From positions 17,340,653 to 17,404,652 of the forward strand of contig OX155964.1 in the NCBI GenBank assembly GCA_944548615.1: DNA of 64,000 nt, given 5' to 3'. The notes under the pieces were generated by a model. The model made no database searches. It was given only the letters and a program-made list of their open reading frames with translations, and was not told where the DNA came from. This DNA comes from Micropterix aruncella. Its lineage: Eukaryota; Arthropoda; Insecta; Lepidoptera; Micropterigidae. Shown one piece after another: positions 19,401 through 29,545 of this stretch. Numbering within the stretch: position 1 is the stretch's first letter; each line of letters opens with the position of its first letter. The position numbers were made by a program, and so were the translations under genes.

Positions 19401-21940
19401 TACACAAAGTCCTATAAATTGTATATTCCACCTATTGATCTTATTCTCTTTACTGACCTAAACTACAATAAATTGTATCTCACAAAATAGTTGGTCGACT
19501 GTATTGGGGTATTTACACTCTCGCGCGAGGCGAGACGGGAAACCATATAAGTAAACAAACAGAACAGAGGCAAAGCTTCTAGCAAAGTAGGTAAACATTT
19601 TGTACGCCATTAGAAGCTTTGCCTCTGTTCCGTTTGTTTACTTATATGGTCCCGCGTCTCGCCTCCGCCTCGCGTGAGAGTGTAAACGCCCTATAATAAA
19701 TTGCTATGCAATGTCCGTTCGAGGGGATCATTTTTTTGTGATCAATAAGGAGTTTCTGTATTGTATTGTATAAAATACAAAAACCTTGAAAAACTAACTG
19801 AGGCTTGAATAAAAACTTCCATATCCTTCATACAGGGTTGAGTTTTTAATTAGAGCAAATAATCGTTGTGATAAAAAAAATGTTTTTCACAAAAATATTA
19901 TCAGAAGTTGTTTATTTGCTCCAGCATTAGCTAGATATGCCCTCGCTTAAAAATAAGTTGGCTCCACATACCCTTTGCTCGTAAATCATGTGACAGAGAG
20001 AGCAATAAATTGAACAGCATGCGAGAGAATAGCGCGCCCATATTCTTTGCGGCAGCTCTCACACCGGAAACAGTCGGCTGTCTGCCAGCGGACTGCGACC
20101 AAACTACTACTGGACGGCTTTCAGTAGTGGTTTTGAAGGGTCATTTTCGAGCCTGAAAGACCCATCTAGGGGATCATATTCGAATGTTTTGCTCATACTG
20201 ATTCACCCACTTCAAGGATGTCACTAATTAAAAACTCACCTGTATATTTCTTTGTATGGAATTTTCAACCCCGGTTTTTACACACTTCACTTTATGTAGA
20301 TACTTAAATTTTAAAAATATTTTATTACCAATAAATTATCATTCCATATCCAAATTTTGAACTGCGTTCTCAGATGATGGAGCGGCAACGCAATATTGCG
20401 CGGTTTTAAATTATCAATGACGATGGTGCACCATTTTTGTTTCACTGCTTTTGCAATGTCTTCTTCTGTTGCAATCGTCACACCTGTAAGTCATCAATTT
20501 GCATAATTTGTCATTTCATCCATTCCATATGTAGGTACATATATGTTATAGTTTTAAGACTTAAATAATTGATTATATAGCGTATTAAATTATTCAATGC
20601 CGTACTACGATTTGGCAGCTAGGATTTTACTAAGAAACGCAAAGTGTAGATGGCACTCATAGTTCCACAAAATGATTTATCTTTTTTTATGTCTAATATG
20701 GTGGCTTTTGTGGTATAACAGTATAATTGAATAAATACGGATAATACAAAAAACGCCGATCGGTGTGTGTGGCCACCCAGGGGTTAAGTTCAGACAGACT
20801 AAAGGATGGCATTCAAATCTCACCGTATTACTTTTGTGGTCAGCTTATGTAAAAAATGCGATAGATGGCACTAATAATTGAATGTAATTGTTGCTATCAT
20901 TAGTTAAATTATTGGGTTTTTATAATCAATCTGTCCTTTATAAAAAAAAACATTCATTATGAATGTTATTATAGATGGCCAAATAAATTGCCATTAGTTA
21001 CGCCGTCAAATGTTGCTGGTGCAGAAAGAATGCCAAAACGTACTGTGGAGTTGAGCAATCTGATATAGAGCAATCATATATAATCAATGATTTTATTTAA
21101 ATAACTGTTATACCTGAATTCCCATCCGTCCAAACGTGCAAATGAAACTTCCATACATTTATTCTTATTTTTGGACAGAGTATAAGAGATGGCAAAGAGT
21201 CTGGCTTTTTATGTATTGCTGATAGGAACAGCACTGTCTCGAGAACTTTTCCAAGACCCGAGTCATCATTTAGGATTACTCCACCTTTATCCTTAAAAAG
21301 AAAGGTACATAGTGAGTTATGAGCATTCAAATGTGTTTACGTTCCTAACAAAAATATAAAATTTAAAAAAAACACAGAGGTATTTAAAATAACCTTTCAG
21401 CCCGTTTCCACTATGACGGACCGTCTGTTTCGACGGTCCGTCTAAACAGACGGAAGAGGCAGTGGTTAAACAATTTACATGAAGCTGTTCACATTTAGAC
21501 GAATCTGGGACACGAGTTTTTGGTGGATGGTTTGTCACTGCGGAGCGCCGTCTAAACGCCCAGGGACCGTCATAGTGTGAACGGGTGCGCCGATAAATAT
21601 CACGTGTCGATATGCCCCCGCCCGCCATGCGGACATACATCTCTCCCCCCGCAGACATTGTTTCAGGATCCGCATTTGTTTCAGGAACACCTATCTCCAA
21701 GCGACGGTTTCCATCAAAACAGACGGTCTATCATAGTGAGAACGGGCTCTTCCTTTACGAAACTAATTATATATACATATGTAAAAACACACTTACTTTA
21801 CGAAACTGGTTATATATACATCTAATTCCATCTCTTTGTAGTGGATGCAAGTACTGAACGAATTTCCCAGGTACGTTAATATCGTCATTCGATAGGATTA
21901 AGGGTACCTTTTGAAAGGACGGGTTTATTGCAGAAAGCAT
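16033..21940 (-). CDS. SNF2-like pseudo-ATPase (ERCC6L2-related, lobe 1 only), five exons
   Basis: Exons (minus): 21940-21797, 21291-21114, 20483-20329, 18478-18275, 16494-16033. All junctions have GT/AG splice sites and matching phases, giving about 380 aa. Residues 1-48 resemble the entry to SNF2 domains (QYLHPLQRDGIRCIYNQFRK). Exon 2 holds a degenerate Walker A, GVILNDDSGLGKV, where families have DEMGLGKT, and motif Ia-like SLILCP. Exon 3 has WCTIVIDNLK where DEAH boxes read DEAH. Exon 4 aligns with the region after motif III (NLGLLHTIGILLGLINPD, FCERWLLR) but lacks TGT-x-QN. Exon 5 is a Lys/Ser/Asp-rich tail ending PPKRRFTEFLYD; no Helicase_C lobe follows. ERCC6L2 ancestry is inferred from order and spacing. 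Drosophila SUUR, also a SNF2-like protein without a working ATPase, is a possible functional analogue. The start codon is the first ATG after an acceptor; an upstream exon cannot be excluded. Confidence 0.7.
16870..17085 (-). mobile_element. LINE RNase H fragment (R1/Jockey-type)
   Basis: Minus-strand reading gives IWISGHQGIPGNEEADRLAK, the RNase H motif region of LINEs, followed by LGTLKCSMEPVVGVPFATGK. It lies in the last intron of the SNF2-like gene on the same strand and is broken at both ends. The related fragment at 34424-35116 has the GHAGIEG version of the same motif. Confidence 0.75.
17371..18236 (-). mobile_element. RLE-type LINE 3' part with endonuclease-domain frame
   Basis: The minus-strand frame reads CPLCNNTPCTARHILAGC (CCHC finger) then YTYRHD and, further on, RQDITLYSLSRKIVLIVELT. 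A CCHC finger followed by R/KHD and a PD-(D/E)XK-like motif is the C-terminus of LINEs with a restriction-like endonuclease (R2/NeSL-type superclade; family knowledge). The frame ends at 17593. The 3' untranslated region runs to GCTCCGTTTGTATTTTATTT near 17371. At least five more 3'-anchored copies lie in the window. It is 5'-truncated and inactive. Confidence 0.7.
17593..18138 (-). pseudogene. RLE-type LINE ORF C-terminus (5'-truncated)
   Basis: 181 codons are open from an internal Met; the frame continues upstream through the CCHC finger to about 18236. Visible elements: GRYTYRHDKVLAGI, an acidic/basic middle, DITLYSLSRKIVLIVELTVP with the putative catalytic D and E, and [20 protein letters not shown] near the end. 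The reverse transcriptase domain is missing, so only the DNA-cleaving tail of the former polyprotein is left. Confidence 0.65.
18275..18478 (-). CDS. SNF2-like gene, exon 4
   Basis: The acceptor tttattttacag precedes GAG AAC TTG; 68 codons end at CAT ACG before GTAAGA. It encodes NLGLLHTIGILLGLINPD and ELLNVFCERWLLRCGQD, corresponding to the SNF2 stretch after motif III, where families read roughly N-x-x-ELW-x-LLDF-x-NP and later FLLRR. Confidence 0.7.
18695..19065 (+). repeat. 120-bp minisatellite, about three units
   Basis: Units contain TTCCGGCTTCATCATCAGACC, split by CATTACAAGACCTTTC and CAAACA-rich text, and recur every 120 bp. Because 120 is divisible by three, a frame (18786-19124) stays open and repeats MPVPVFRLHHQTLK, but the same repeat is non-coding elsewhere (23860-24070), so it is not called as a gene. 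Confidence 0.75.
19200..19499. other. No gene seen; intron 3 of the SNF2-like gene
   Basis: AT-rich intronic DNA without recognisable repeat termini or frames. Confidence 0.4.
19500..19697. mobile_element. Foldback MITE with about 85-bp arms
   Basis: The arms (19502-19582 and 19612-19697) pair almost perfectly: GGCAAAGCTTCTA against TAGAAGCTTTGCC at the centre and GTATTTACACTCTC against GAGAGTGTAAACGCC at the ends. The central 30 bases are unpaired. It has no coding capacity and lies in an intron of the SNF2-like gene. Confidence 0.8.
20329..20483 (-). CDS. SNF2-like gene, exon 3 (lost DEAH box)
   Basis: The acceptor ttacag precedes GTGTGACG; phase 1 entry and phase 0 exit before GTAATA. 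It encodes VTIATEEDIAKAVKQ and WCTIVIDNLKPRN. The hydrophobic strand before motif II is kept, while the acidic DEAH residues beyond the first Asp are lost. Confidence 0.7.
20835..20950 (-). repeat. Dispersed repeat shared with 56690-56800
   Basis: On the minus strand this segment (tttataaaggacagattgat, ctatcgcattttttac) matches the plus strand at about 56690-56800. It is a short interspersed repeat of unknown class in intron 2 of the SNF2-like gene. Confidence 0.5.
21114..21291 (-). CDS. SNF2-like gene, exon 2 (degenerate Walker A)
   Basis: The acceptor ctttttaag precedes GAT AAA GGT GGA; the exon ends TCA G before GTATAAC (phase 1). It encodes DKGGVILNDDSGLGKV, LFLSAIHKK and LILCP. The lysine of the P-loop is kept, but the following Thr is Val and the DEM before GLGK is DDS. 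Confidence 0.75.
21400..21747. mobile_element. Foldback MITE with GCCCGTT ends
   Basis: The left end GCCCGTTTCCACTATGACGG and the right end (reverse complement GCCCGTTCTCACTATGATAG) are inverted repeats of about 37 bp, both continuing with ACCGTCTGTTT. The left arm itself holds a second palindrome (GACGGACCGTC / GACGGTCCGTC). It lies in intron 1 of the SNF2-like gene. Confidence 0.75.
21797..21940 (-). CDS. SNF2-like gene, exon 1 (first coding)
   Basis: 48 codons from ATG at 21940 to CGT AAA followed by GTAAGT at 21796. The ATG lies just inside a tract ending ttttcagtttcag, so a 5' untranslated exon, or an extra upstream coding exon, is likely. It encodes the segment leading into the ATP-binding lobe. 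Confidence 0.65.
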
Positions 21941-22654
21941 TCTGAAACTGAAAATTTTAAAATAAAATAATCTTGCATCACCAACCTGAAACGATGACAA
22001 AACGTAAGGCAGAATTTTCTGAGTATTCTAAACATTGGAATAAACTGGAAAACTGTCCTTATCCTAATGTTAAATACCATGATTGTTTTTACTTTTTAAA
22101 ACGTTGTAAATATTATCTGTACACAAAAAGAGTGCCATTTAAAAAAAAAAATATTACAGAATAATCTTGCTGAACTAAAACGATGACTGACAGACTGCTT
22201 GCTACAACAAGTTACTAGGCAAACAGGTAGAACTACGATTAAGTAATTGATTTGTCAGCATTCTGCAAAATTTTGTTGCAATAGGCGAGATTTTGTAGCA
22301 ATCATATTATTATGACCCTAATGTGTTATTTGTGACTAACTTAGCATAAAATTATTAATATAGATATTTTAAACATCAATTAAATCGAAGAGAAGAAAAC
22401 AAAAGAATTCGAAAATCGCATGCGAATAAATTATGGCACTTATGACAGCCAATACCTAGAATGGTGAAGCATTATATGTCGCTTCAAGATGCAATTTGGG
22501 ACAGTATATGAAACTGTGTCCAAGCCTGTTTTTTTAAATATATGCCATAGTGTAAATAGTAATAACAACAAGTGGGGACTTTTGCATTCCGCCTCCAATG
22601 CACTGGAAGGTAATGCACTATGACTGGACGCCAGAGATGCTGAAATTTCATAGC

Positions 22655-22790
22655 TGTCCTAAGCTTACCACAGCCGGCCGTTAGTCCGGAATCCACTGCT
22701 CACTCCCCAGAAGTGTAATAATGATATTATGATGGGCCCGACTCCGGTCAGTGAATTCCATGGCAGCTCCGTTTGTATTTTATTTTATTA
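22655..22790 (+). mobile_element. RLE-type LINE 3' end copy
   Basis: It matches the 3' terminus of the element at 17371-18236: AGCTGTCCTAAGCTTACC through GATGGGCCCGACTCCGGTC to GCTCCGTTTGTATTTTATTT. Heavily 5'-truncated, without coding sequence. Confidence 0.75.
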
Positions 22791-22799
22791 GTAAGTGTA

Positions 22800-23859
22800 A
22801 ATAAGACTACCAGTGGGAAATGCCGCCGCTTGCAACCAACCAATCAGGGTTGTTTCTTACCTAGGGCACAGTATATCAGACAGTAGCTTTTTTTTAGAAC
22901 AAAATTGAAAACTAAGCAGGCTACGTCGTGAGTCCAAGGGCTTGCACTTGGCAGTCACATGTCTACTACTCATTACTATTACTCATACTAGAATTTCCAT
23001 TACTAAGATGCCAGATAGGTCATACCTCGGGTCACTCGCACCCCTCAGTAGTTGAATTCAATCAAATTAAAATTCAGTTAAATCAGAGTGAATGCAGATT
23101 GAATTCAGTCTAGAGTGGCTTCATTCATAATTATTTGATATTCTGTATTAATTAAACCCCTTATTATGGTCTGCTTGTGTTTTTGTGTAGTCCCTCTACA
23201 TTTTACATCAACTTTTCAACATAAGTAGTCAAAAACCACATTGAAGGATGTTTTACGGGCGCCGCTCCGGTCCTTTCTGTAGAGAAATGTACAATTAAGC
23301 TGTCCTATGGCTCACAAATTCGTTTCGAAATTAGGTCTGCTCTGAGGTCACCAGCAGCCTATGCGGCACCGATTTAGGGCATCCGCCAGTCACCGGCGCC
23401 GTCTCTGGCAGAGAATGTGTTAATAGAAGCACATTACAGAATAAGATTGGCTACCGCAGGTATTATCTACATTTGAAATTGTTAAAGTGTGTCCATGTAA
23501 AGCATGCTCTAATGGCTCAAATGAAACTAAAATGTAATGAGGCAGATAGCCCCCGAAATGAGAACGCCGAGCATTAACCTTCAGATTCGGTAAAAACGTT
23601 TTATATCTTTTTCTTGACGATATATCCAAGGTAAAATCTAATATTTTTAAAACGCTTTTATTAGCTTGATCTGTATGTATCACTCTATCAATTAACGGAA
23701 TCTTGCAAGTCGAATTTCAACCACTTCTGATAGTCGGTATCAACATGAACCTTGGAAATTGTGTTCTAATGCCATTACAACAATATGGTATCATCGAGCT
23801 GATCTGATAATGGAGGCGGAAGGTAAGTCATAGGTACTGCATAACGAAACAAAGTATCC
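22800..23859. other. No gene seen
   Basis: Only short frames without recognisable motifs (22928-23113, 23420-23683 minus). No repeat end was identified. Confidence 0.4.
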
Positions 23860-24070
23860 GAGCCGTGATTGGGCTTGTTGGAATCGGCTTGAGATGTACT
23901 TTTATCATGAATAATTTCAAGGGTCTGATGATGGGCCCAGAAGGTGAAGCAGGAATTCTATAAGAATGACGTATCTTGGCCGTGTTTGGGCTTTTTGGAA
24001 TCGTCTTGAGATGTACTCTGGTCATGAATGGTTTCCAGGGTCTGATGACGGAGCCGGAAGGTAGGGACTG
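23860..24070 (-). repeat. 120-bp minisatellite, about two units, inverted orientation
   Basis: On the minus strand the units read CATCATCAGACCCTTGAAA and CTCAAGACGATTCCA..., the same repeat family as at 18695-19065, in the opposite orientation. Confidence 0.65.
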
Positions 24071-24380
24071 GAATGCAAAAGTCTCCAATTGTTGTCCAAT
24101 CATTCTGGCATTGAAGGCCAATAGCGTGAGCCATACTATTGCTGTCGTAATCTCCCCGCAAGAGAGACTTCTTCAAGTCCACATCGCTCATCGTTGTACT
24201 GCCATACCCCAGACCAGTGCCATTCTGGCTGATTCCAGTAAGGAACTTTTTGTGGAAGTCAACGCGGACTTGTAGATCATTTGACTCACTACGGCCACCT
24301 ACTACGTGCTTTGATATTGCCGGATCCTTGGAATTGCTTAGAATCGAAGTTTTGGTTATTCTGGAGTTGGCGTAGAGCAA
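24060..24380 (-). CDS. Unrecognised open frame (hypothetical)
   Basis: A minus-strand frame of about 100 codons precedes the minisatellite: it starts MLYANSRITKTS and includes HKKFLTGISQNGTGLGYGS and VDLKKSLLRGDYDSNSMAHA. I do not recognise a family. The frame continues into the minisatellite (to 23958) and is unlikely to be translated that far; an exon ending before about 24060 is possible, but no clear donor was identified. It could equally be old transposon coding sequence. It lies about 2.1 kb upstream of the SNF2-like start codon, on the same strand. Confidence 0.25.
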
Positions 24381-24399
24381 TTATTAGGTTTATAAAGAC

Positions 24400-25340
24400 G
24401 AAGGAGAAAATAATAAAAATATTATGTACTAAGAAAGGTTTTGCATAATTTACAATTATTAGAAGGAATTATAAAAAGTCAAAGTAAAAATACATTTTTA
24501 AAATTTCCGAAAGGTCTATGTATATAGGTTTACAATTTAATTGTCTTTGAGTAGGTTATTAAATAAAACCTATATTTGTGTATGTTGTAGTTTAAAGTTA
24601 AATCTATTTTAATTTCAAGCTTTTGTCTCTTCACAAACAATTTAATCAAAAAAAATGTTTTTGGGACATTTCAGTGTATTTGTATTTTTGGGACATTTAA
24701 AAGTGTTTAATCATTTGTAATTTTAAGACATATGTAGTTTTATTTCAAGTTTTTATTTGTTGATAAATAATTTAATTTAATTCCTCTTTGTGGCATTAAC
24801 GCGTAAGAAGTATATACGAAATTATTTTAGAGTTGCAGAATCACGTAAGATATGTTTTCTTTAGTTCTACTTGTATATATATATGTTAAAATTGTGATTT
24901 TTTGGGAAACAATTTAAATAAAATGTATCTTCCAAATGGATTTTTCTTTTTTTATTCTTTGCACTATATAGAAAAAGAAACGGTTTTTATGCTCTCCTGT
25001 AAAATTAGCAAAAAAGTTTACATGGTTTAGCAGTATCACCGACGATGAGTTTGATCACGTTTCAGAATAATAATAAATGTTGTAAACTCCCTATATGGGA
25101 GAAAAAGAAGTGTTAAAGATTATCAATGTTTATTTATTAGTATGTATAAATTATATAGGCACAAAATAAATTTCTCACTAACAACAATGTGGCCCGCTAT
25201 TGATTTATTTCGAAGTAAATCATCATTTATTTCGAAGTAATCAGTTAAAAAGTTGGTCCAGGACTGTTCTAAGTATATAGGATGTATCAAATACATTATA
25301 TAGGATGTATATAGTTTTTAAACGCTTAAGGAAACATATT
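24400..25340. other. No gene seen; AT-rich intergenic DNA
   Basis: Very AT-rich; the phrase TTTTTGGGACATTT occurs twice around 24657-24700. No frames or termini of note. Confidence 0.4.
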
Positions 25341-25353
25341 GTAATATTTTGTG

Positions 25354-26045
25354 CTACAAAAGCAAGCCGTTAGGACAATTTTTGGTGTAAGCAGAGAAAC
25401 ACATTGCGCCCCTTTTTTTATTAAAGCTGGTATCCTTACCATGTCGTCCATGTACATATATCAGTGCCTTTTATACGCCAAAGAGAATCTTTTAAATTGC
25501 GAGCTTCACTCCACTCGGCATAGCCATAATACGCGACATAAAAACAATGTGTTATTGCCTAAAGTACGCTTGACTAAATATCAAAAAACATTTTTATATA
25601 TTAGTTTTAAATTGTTCAATGCTTTGCCATCATCGACGAAAAGACTTGAGATGGCAGCATATAAAATCTGCTTGAAAAATCAGTTAGTCAAACATGCCCT
25701 TTACAAACTGGACGACTTTTATGATATTGCGTCCACAATTGCTTGATTATAAATAACCATATTATGACTATACTTTCGAACTAAGTTTTAGATTTTATTG
25801 ACATTGTTTTTAATTTGGCATGTTTCAGAATTTTTCTTTTTATGGTATTGATTATTATTTGTTTGATTATTGATTATTTTGTAAATTTGACTATTTTTAA
25901 GTAATCACCTCTGATTACAATATTTTTTTTTTCTTTTAATTTTTTACGGTTTTATCATCCGGTAAATTATGATTGTAAAATTTGACATGTTCCTCAGTAT
26001 TGCAAAATGCTTTTATGGAATGAATAAATGATGATGATGATGATG
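25354..26045 (+). mobile_element. 5'-truncated LINE (Jockey/CR1-like) 3' end with (ATG)n tail
   Basis: The frame 25351-25746 encodes the end of a LINE reverse-transcriptase polyprotein: LQKQAVRTIFGVSRETHCAP, LTMSSMYIYQCLL, HSHNTRHKNN and FKLFNALPSSTK are typical of this tail. An AT-rich 3' region follows and ends GAATAAATGATGATGATG. A second copy of the flanking sequence, without the LINE, lies at about 27497-27677 and serves as an empty-site comparison. Confidence 0.8.
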
Positions 26046-26199
26046 ATTTGGGACTAGAATATTCCAGGCTTTGCATTTATGTACTACTTTTTGTGAAAGG
26101 TAAACTAAAATTTTGTTTATTTATTGTATTGAATTAATGTACCTCAGACCTCCTTCTTTGCTATCTCTATTTGAATTGAAACCTACTAAAAAAAATATG

Positions 26200-27496
26200 T
26201 AAAGTACCTATATAGGATGTAGCAATGGGTGCATCAAATTCAGGAAATGAATCATCAGAAATGAAATGAATCATCGGAAATGAATCATCAGAAATGATAG
26301 AAACAAAACACTGCTGAATCTCATTAAATAATTTAAAAAAAGGTCTGACAAGCAATTTATTAAAGCCAACCAACAATTTAGCAATGATATATTTTCTAGT
26401 GGTGGCAGTAAAGAGTACATGAATTAAGTAGGTATATAAAAGAAGAGGACAAAATTGCATTATGTAGAGGGAAGGGAACAAGGGTATCAGTTTCTATGTC
26501 ATCTGAAAAACGGAAAGTGAAGTTACACTTCTAATAACAGAAGGAAGCTAGTTCCAAAAATGGGCTACATACGAAGCGAAAGTCAGTGAAGAATGAAGAA
26601 TTGTGCCTAGGTGTGTTTAATTATATTATCCTGATTTGACCAGAGTGGAAGACCATGACTGCTTAAAGGAGTGAATATATGTTTTCAGTAGAAGGAGATT
26701 ATTGGGTTGTTGAGGACATTTTAAAGAACAGAGAGGATGTGCTATTCAGAGGACTATTCAGCGTTAGCAAATCGTTAGAAAAATTTATCTTATTTCGATA
26801 CTCCGATATGTGATCGATCTTGCGCAACCTGCATATATAAATAACTACTTTTCATCAATTAAATTTTAATGCGATTGTGGTATAGTAATGTGGAGTTTTG
26901 CAATGATTCAGTGCTGCACAACCAGTCTTTTAGGGGTGTAATATATTTTTCAAACAAGATTGCTTACAGAAATTGTTATTTAAAACTCATAGAAAGTTAA
27001 ATTAGGTAGGTATTTAAAATTATCACAGTAATACAACTAAAAATTAAAGGGAAAATAAATAAAAGTTAATTTATTAAAAATCTTAAAAATAAAAACATTT
27101 CAAAATATGACAATAATCAATGTAATTAGTAATATATTGTCATTAAATAATAATAAAAAACACAGTAAATAAAAATATTTAAAAAATTAAGATGTCTTAA
27201 AAATCAATGTACATTGTTTAAATTAAAAATAGAATGTCAATAGAATAACTAAAATTATGAGCAATAAAACAAAGAATGTTATTTAAATTTTAAATTAGAG
27301 TAAAATAAATTTCCTTTACATAATCGTTGTGTTTCTTTGTTCAGTGTGCATCAAATTTCAAATTCTTTTATGGAATAAAATGACTTTTCCAATAGAAATT
27401 TCTTTACGTCATCACTGAACTTTATTCGATTTTATTTATTTTTATTCGTATTATTTTATTATATTTTATTTATATTATTCGTTTTTATTTATTTTT
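26200..27496. other. No gene seen; AT-rich intergenic DNA
   Basis: Short frames only. The stretch separates two copies of a roughly 150-bp direct repeat (26050-26203 and 27526-27677). Confidence 0.4.
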
Positions 27497-27677
27497 AAAC
27501 GCTTTAGGAAACATATTGTAATATTTGATGCTAGAATATTTCAGGCTTTGCATTTATGTACTACTTTTTGTGAAAGGTAAACTAAAATTTTGTTTATTTA
27601 TTGTATTGAATTAATGTACCTCAGACCTCCTTTCTTTGCTATCTCTATTTAAATTGAAACCTACTTTAAAAATATGT
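27497..27677 (+). repeat. Direct repeat of 25321-25353 plus 26046-26203 (LINE empty site)
   Basis: AGGAAACATATTGTAATATTT then GATGCTAGAATATTTCAGG and CTTTGCATTTATGTACTAC here matches the two flanks of the LINE at 25354-26045 as one uninterrupted stretch. Confidence 0.8.
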
Positions 27678-27679
27678 AA

Positions 27680-28930
27680 ATACAAAGATGTTAAGGTTAG
27701 TACATTTAAGGGTTTGAAGAGTGGACAACCTGAATCTCTGCTATCTGCTTTGGTAATTATTCGAATTGCTTGCTTGAATCAATCAGCATCAGACCATTGC
27801 TTTGAGTCTAAGCCGCGTCACCACCGTTAACATCATTGTGCTTAATTACCACGCTATTCAACAATCGCCGGAGCACAAGCTAGACGAAGAGCGCTGCCTT
27901 ACTAACCTAAAAAAAGAGAATTTGTCCCACTTACCTCGTACCACCGATTTCGATCATTCGACGATATCACGGAGTGGACTGGTTGAAACGATTCAAAATG
28001 GAAAGGGTCATAATGAAGATGTATAGCATTTCCAGGTAAAACAGCGCGACGAAAACGGAAAAACTTGTCTTGTGAATTTCGATGTCTTCAAACTCTCGCA
28101 TTATGGTGTGATGTGTTTCTTGTCGCTCCCGGATCGGACGGCCGCATCAATCGTGCTCTTTCTCAAACCAATCAACCGTTTTACGGTATTTTCAGCGATG
28201 AAACATGGTAGATAAACTAATAAACGACGTTTGAAATGAACGCGATAAACACAAACTGCGAAGTTCGCGATTTCCAGCGGCGAGTTTTGACAGATGTCTA
28301 GAAGTATGTTGCTCTAGCCTCTATGGTTGACATCAAAAGTAAGATTGGGTATGAAATTATCGTATGTAAATAAATATATTTTTTACATTTATTATAGTCT
28401 ATAGAATTAATACGCTGTCAGTGATTAAAATTACAAGGAGCTTGAAACCATTTATAGATTTGTATGCGCTCCAAACGGTATATGTTGCTTATGCAGTATT
28501 TTAAAATGTGTCCTTATAATATGGTCACCGAATTACAATATATACTACTGCAGAATAGAAATACTCCAGCGTAACTTCCTCCGACACCTTGATTTCAAAT
28601 CGTAAAATAGTCCCTGTTAAATGTGGTTTCTATACAAATAATTACAACAAACTAGACAGCCCTTATTAAGTAAATAAAATTTCTTATCGCACACCCGCTC
28701 GAACTACTAAAAGACATTATTCGAATTTTCAAAATTAAACACTATGCTCAAAACGCGTACTTGTATCGCACTATGAATGCATAATATATTATTTTATTTT
28801 CGGATGTGAATTTGTTACATTTATTACGCCAGGGGTTTTTTCCATGGCCGCTAAAGAGATAATTTCAAATCTATGATCAAATTACCTTATAACATGTGCT
28901 CTTGTTTAGGAAACACAAATACACATAATA
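27680..28930. other. No supported gene; possible ancient transposon coding remnant
   Basis: Between 27800 and 28210 codon-like text is open in pieces on the plus strand (for example GVDWLKRFKMERV near 27975 and DENGKTCLVNFDVFKLSHYG near 28045), with shifts between them. The pieces vaguely recall pogo/jerky-type transposase fragments but are too short to assign. The rest is AT-rich and empty. Confidence 0.25.
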
Positions 28931-28933
28931 TAT

Positions 28934-29470
28934 ACAGGATGTCCCGGTTTTTGACGATAAACCGTGAGGTGGTGATAGATGAGGTCACCACTAGCCTATA
29001 GCAAAAAAAAAAAAGTTCAGGTAAAAGTCTTTTAGTTTTCGAGATATTAATTTGTAAAAAAAAATACATTTTCACTTTCGAATTGCAATATTTTCCGACA
29101 GGCCTAACAAAAAAAAAATATTTTTATACCATTTTGGAATTTGCATTAAATGCGCCAACTTTTCAGCATTCTTTTCAGTACTTTTTTTAACGGTGAAAGG
29201 TCACAATTTTGTAAAATAAAGAATAAATTCATAAAATAATGTTTCAGATTGTTTTTTGTTTTATCCTAAGTAAAAAGTCTTACTTCTATAATACCTTGTT
29301 GACATGACATCGAAAATAATAAACCAAGTCCGGCATTTAAAAAAAAAGAAGAATTGCCCATATCTCGAAAACTAAAAGACTTTTACCTGAACTTTTTTTT
29401 GATATAGGCTAGTCGTGACCTCAGCTATCACCACCTCACGGTTTATCGCAAAAAACCGGGACAGCCTCCG

Positions 29471-29473
<3 letters not shown>
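28934..29473. mobile_element. Transposon/MITE with about 115-bp terminal inverted repeats
   Basis: The left arm (28934-29050: GGATGTCCCGGTTTTTGACG, GTGAGGTGGTGATAG, GTTCAGGTAAAAGTC) and the right arm (29357-29473) are inverted copies. The internal 300 bp is AT-rich and non-coding. A (CA)n microsatellite abuts the right end. Confidence 0.75.

Positions 29474-29542
<69 letters not shown>
29473..29542 (+). repeat. (CA)n microsatellite, about 35 units
   Basis: An uninterrupted AC dinucleotide tract directly follows the right end of the inverted-repeat element. Confidence 0.95.

Positions 29543-29545
<3 letters not shown>

Noticed and set aside
21577..21857. Plus-strand frames across the MITE and the SNF2-like exon 1 region
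   Set aside because: They lie antisense to supported exons and within a foldback element, with no domain or splice evidence.
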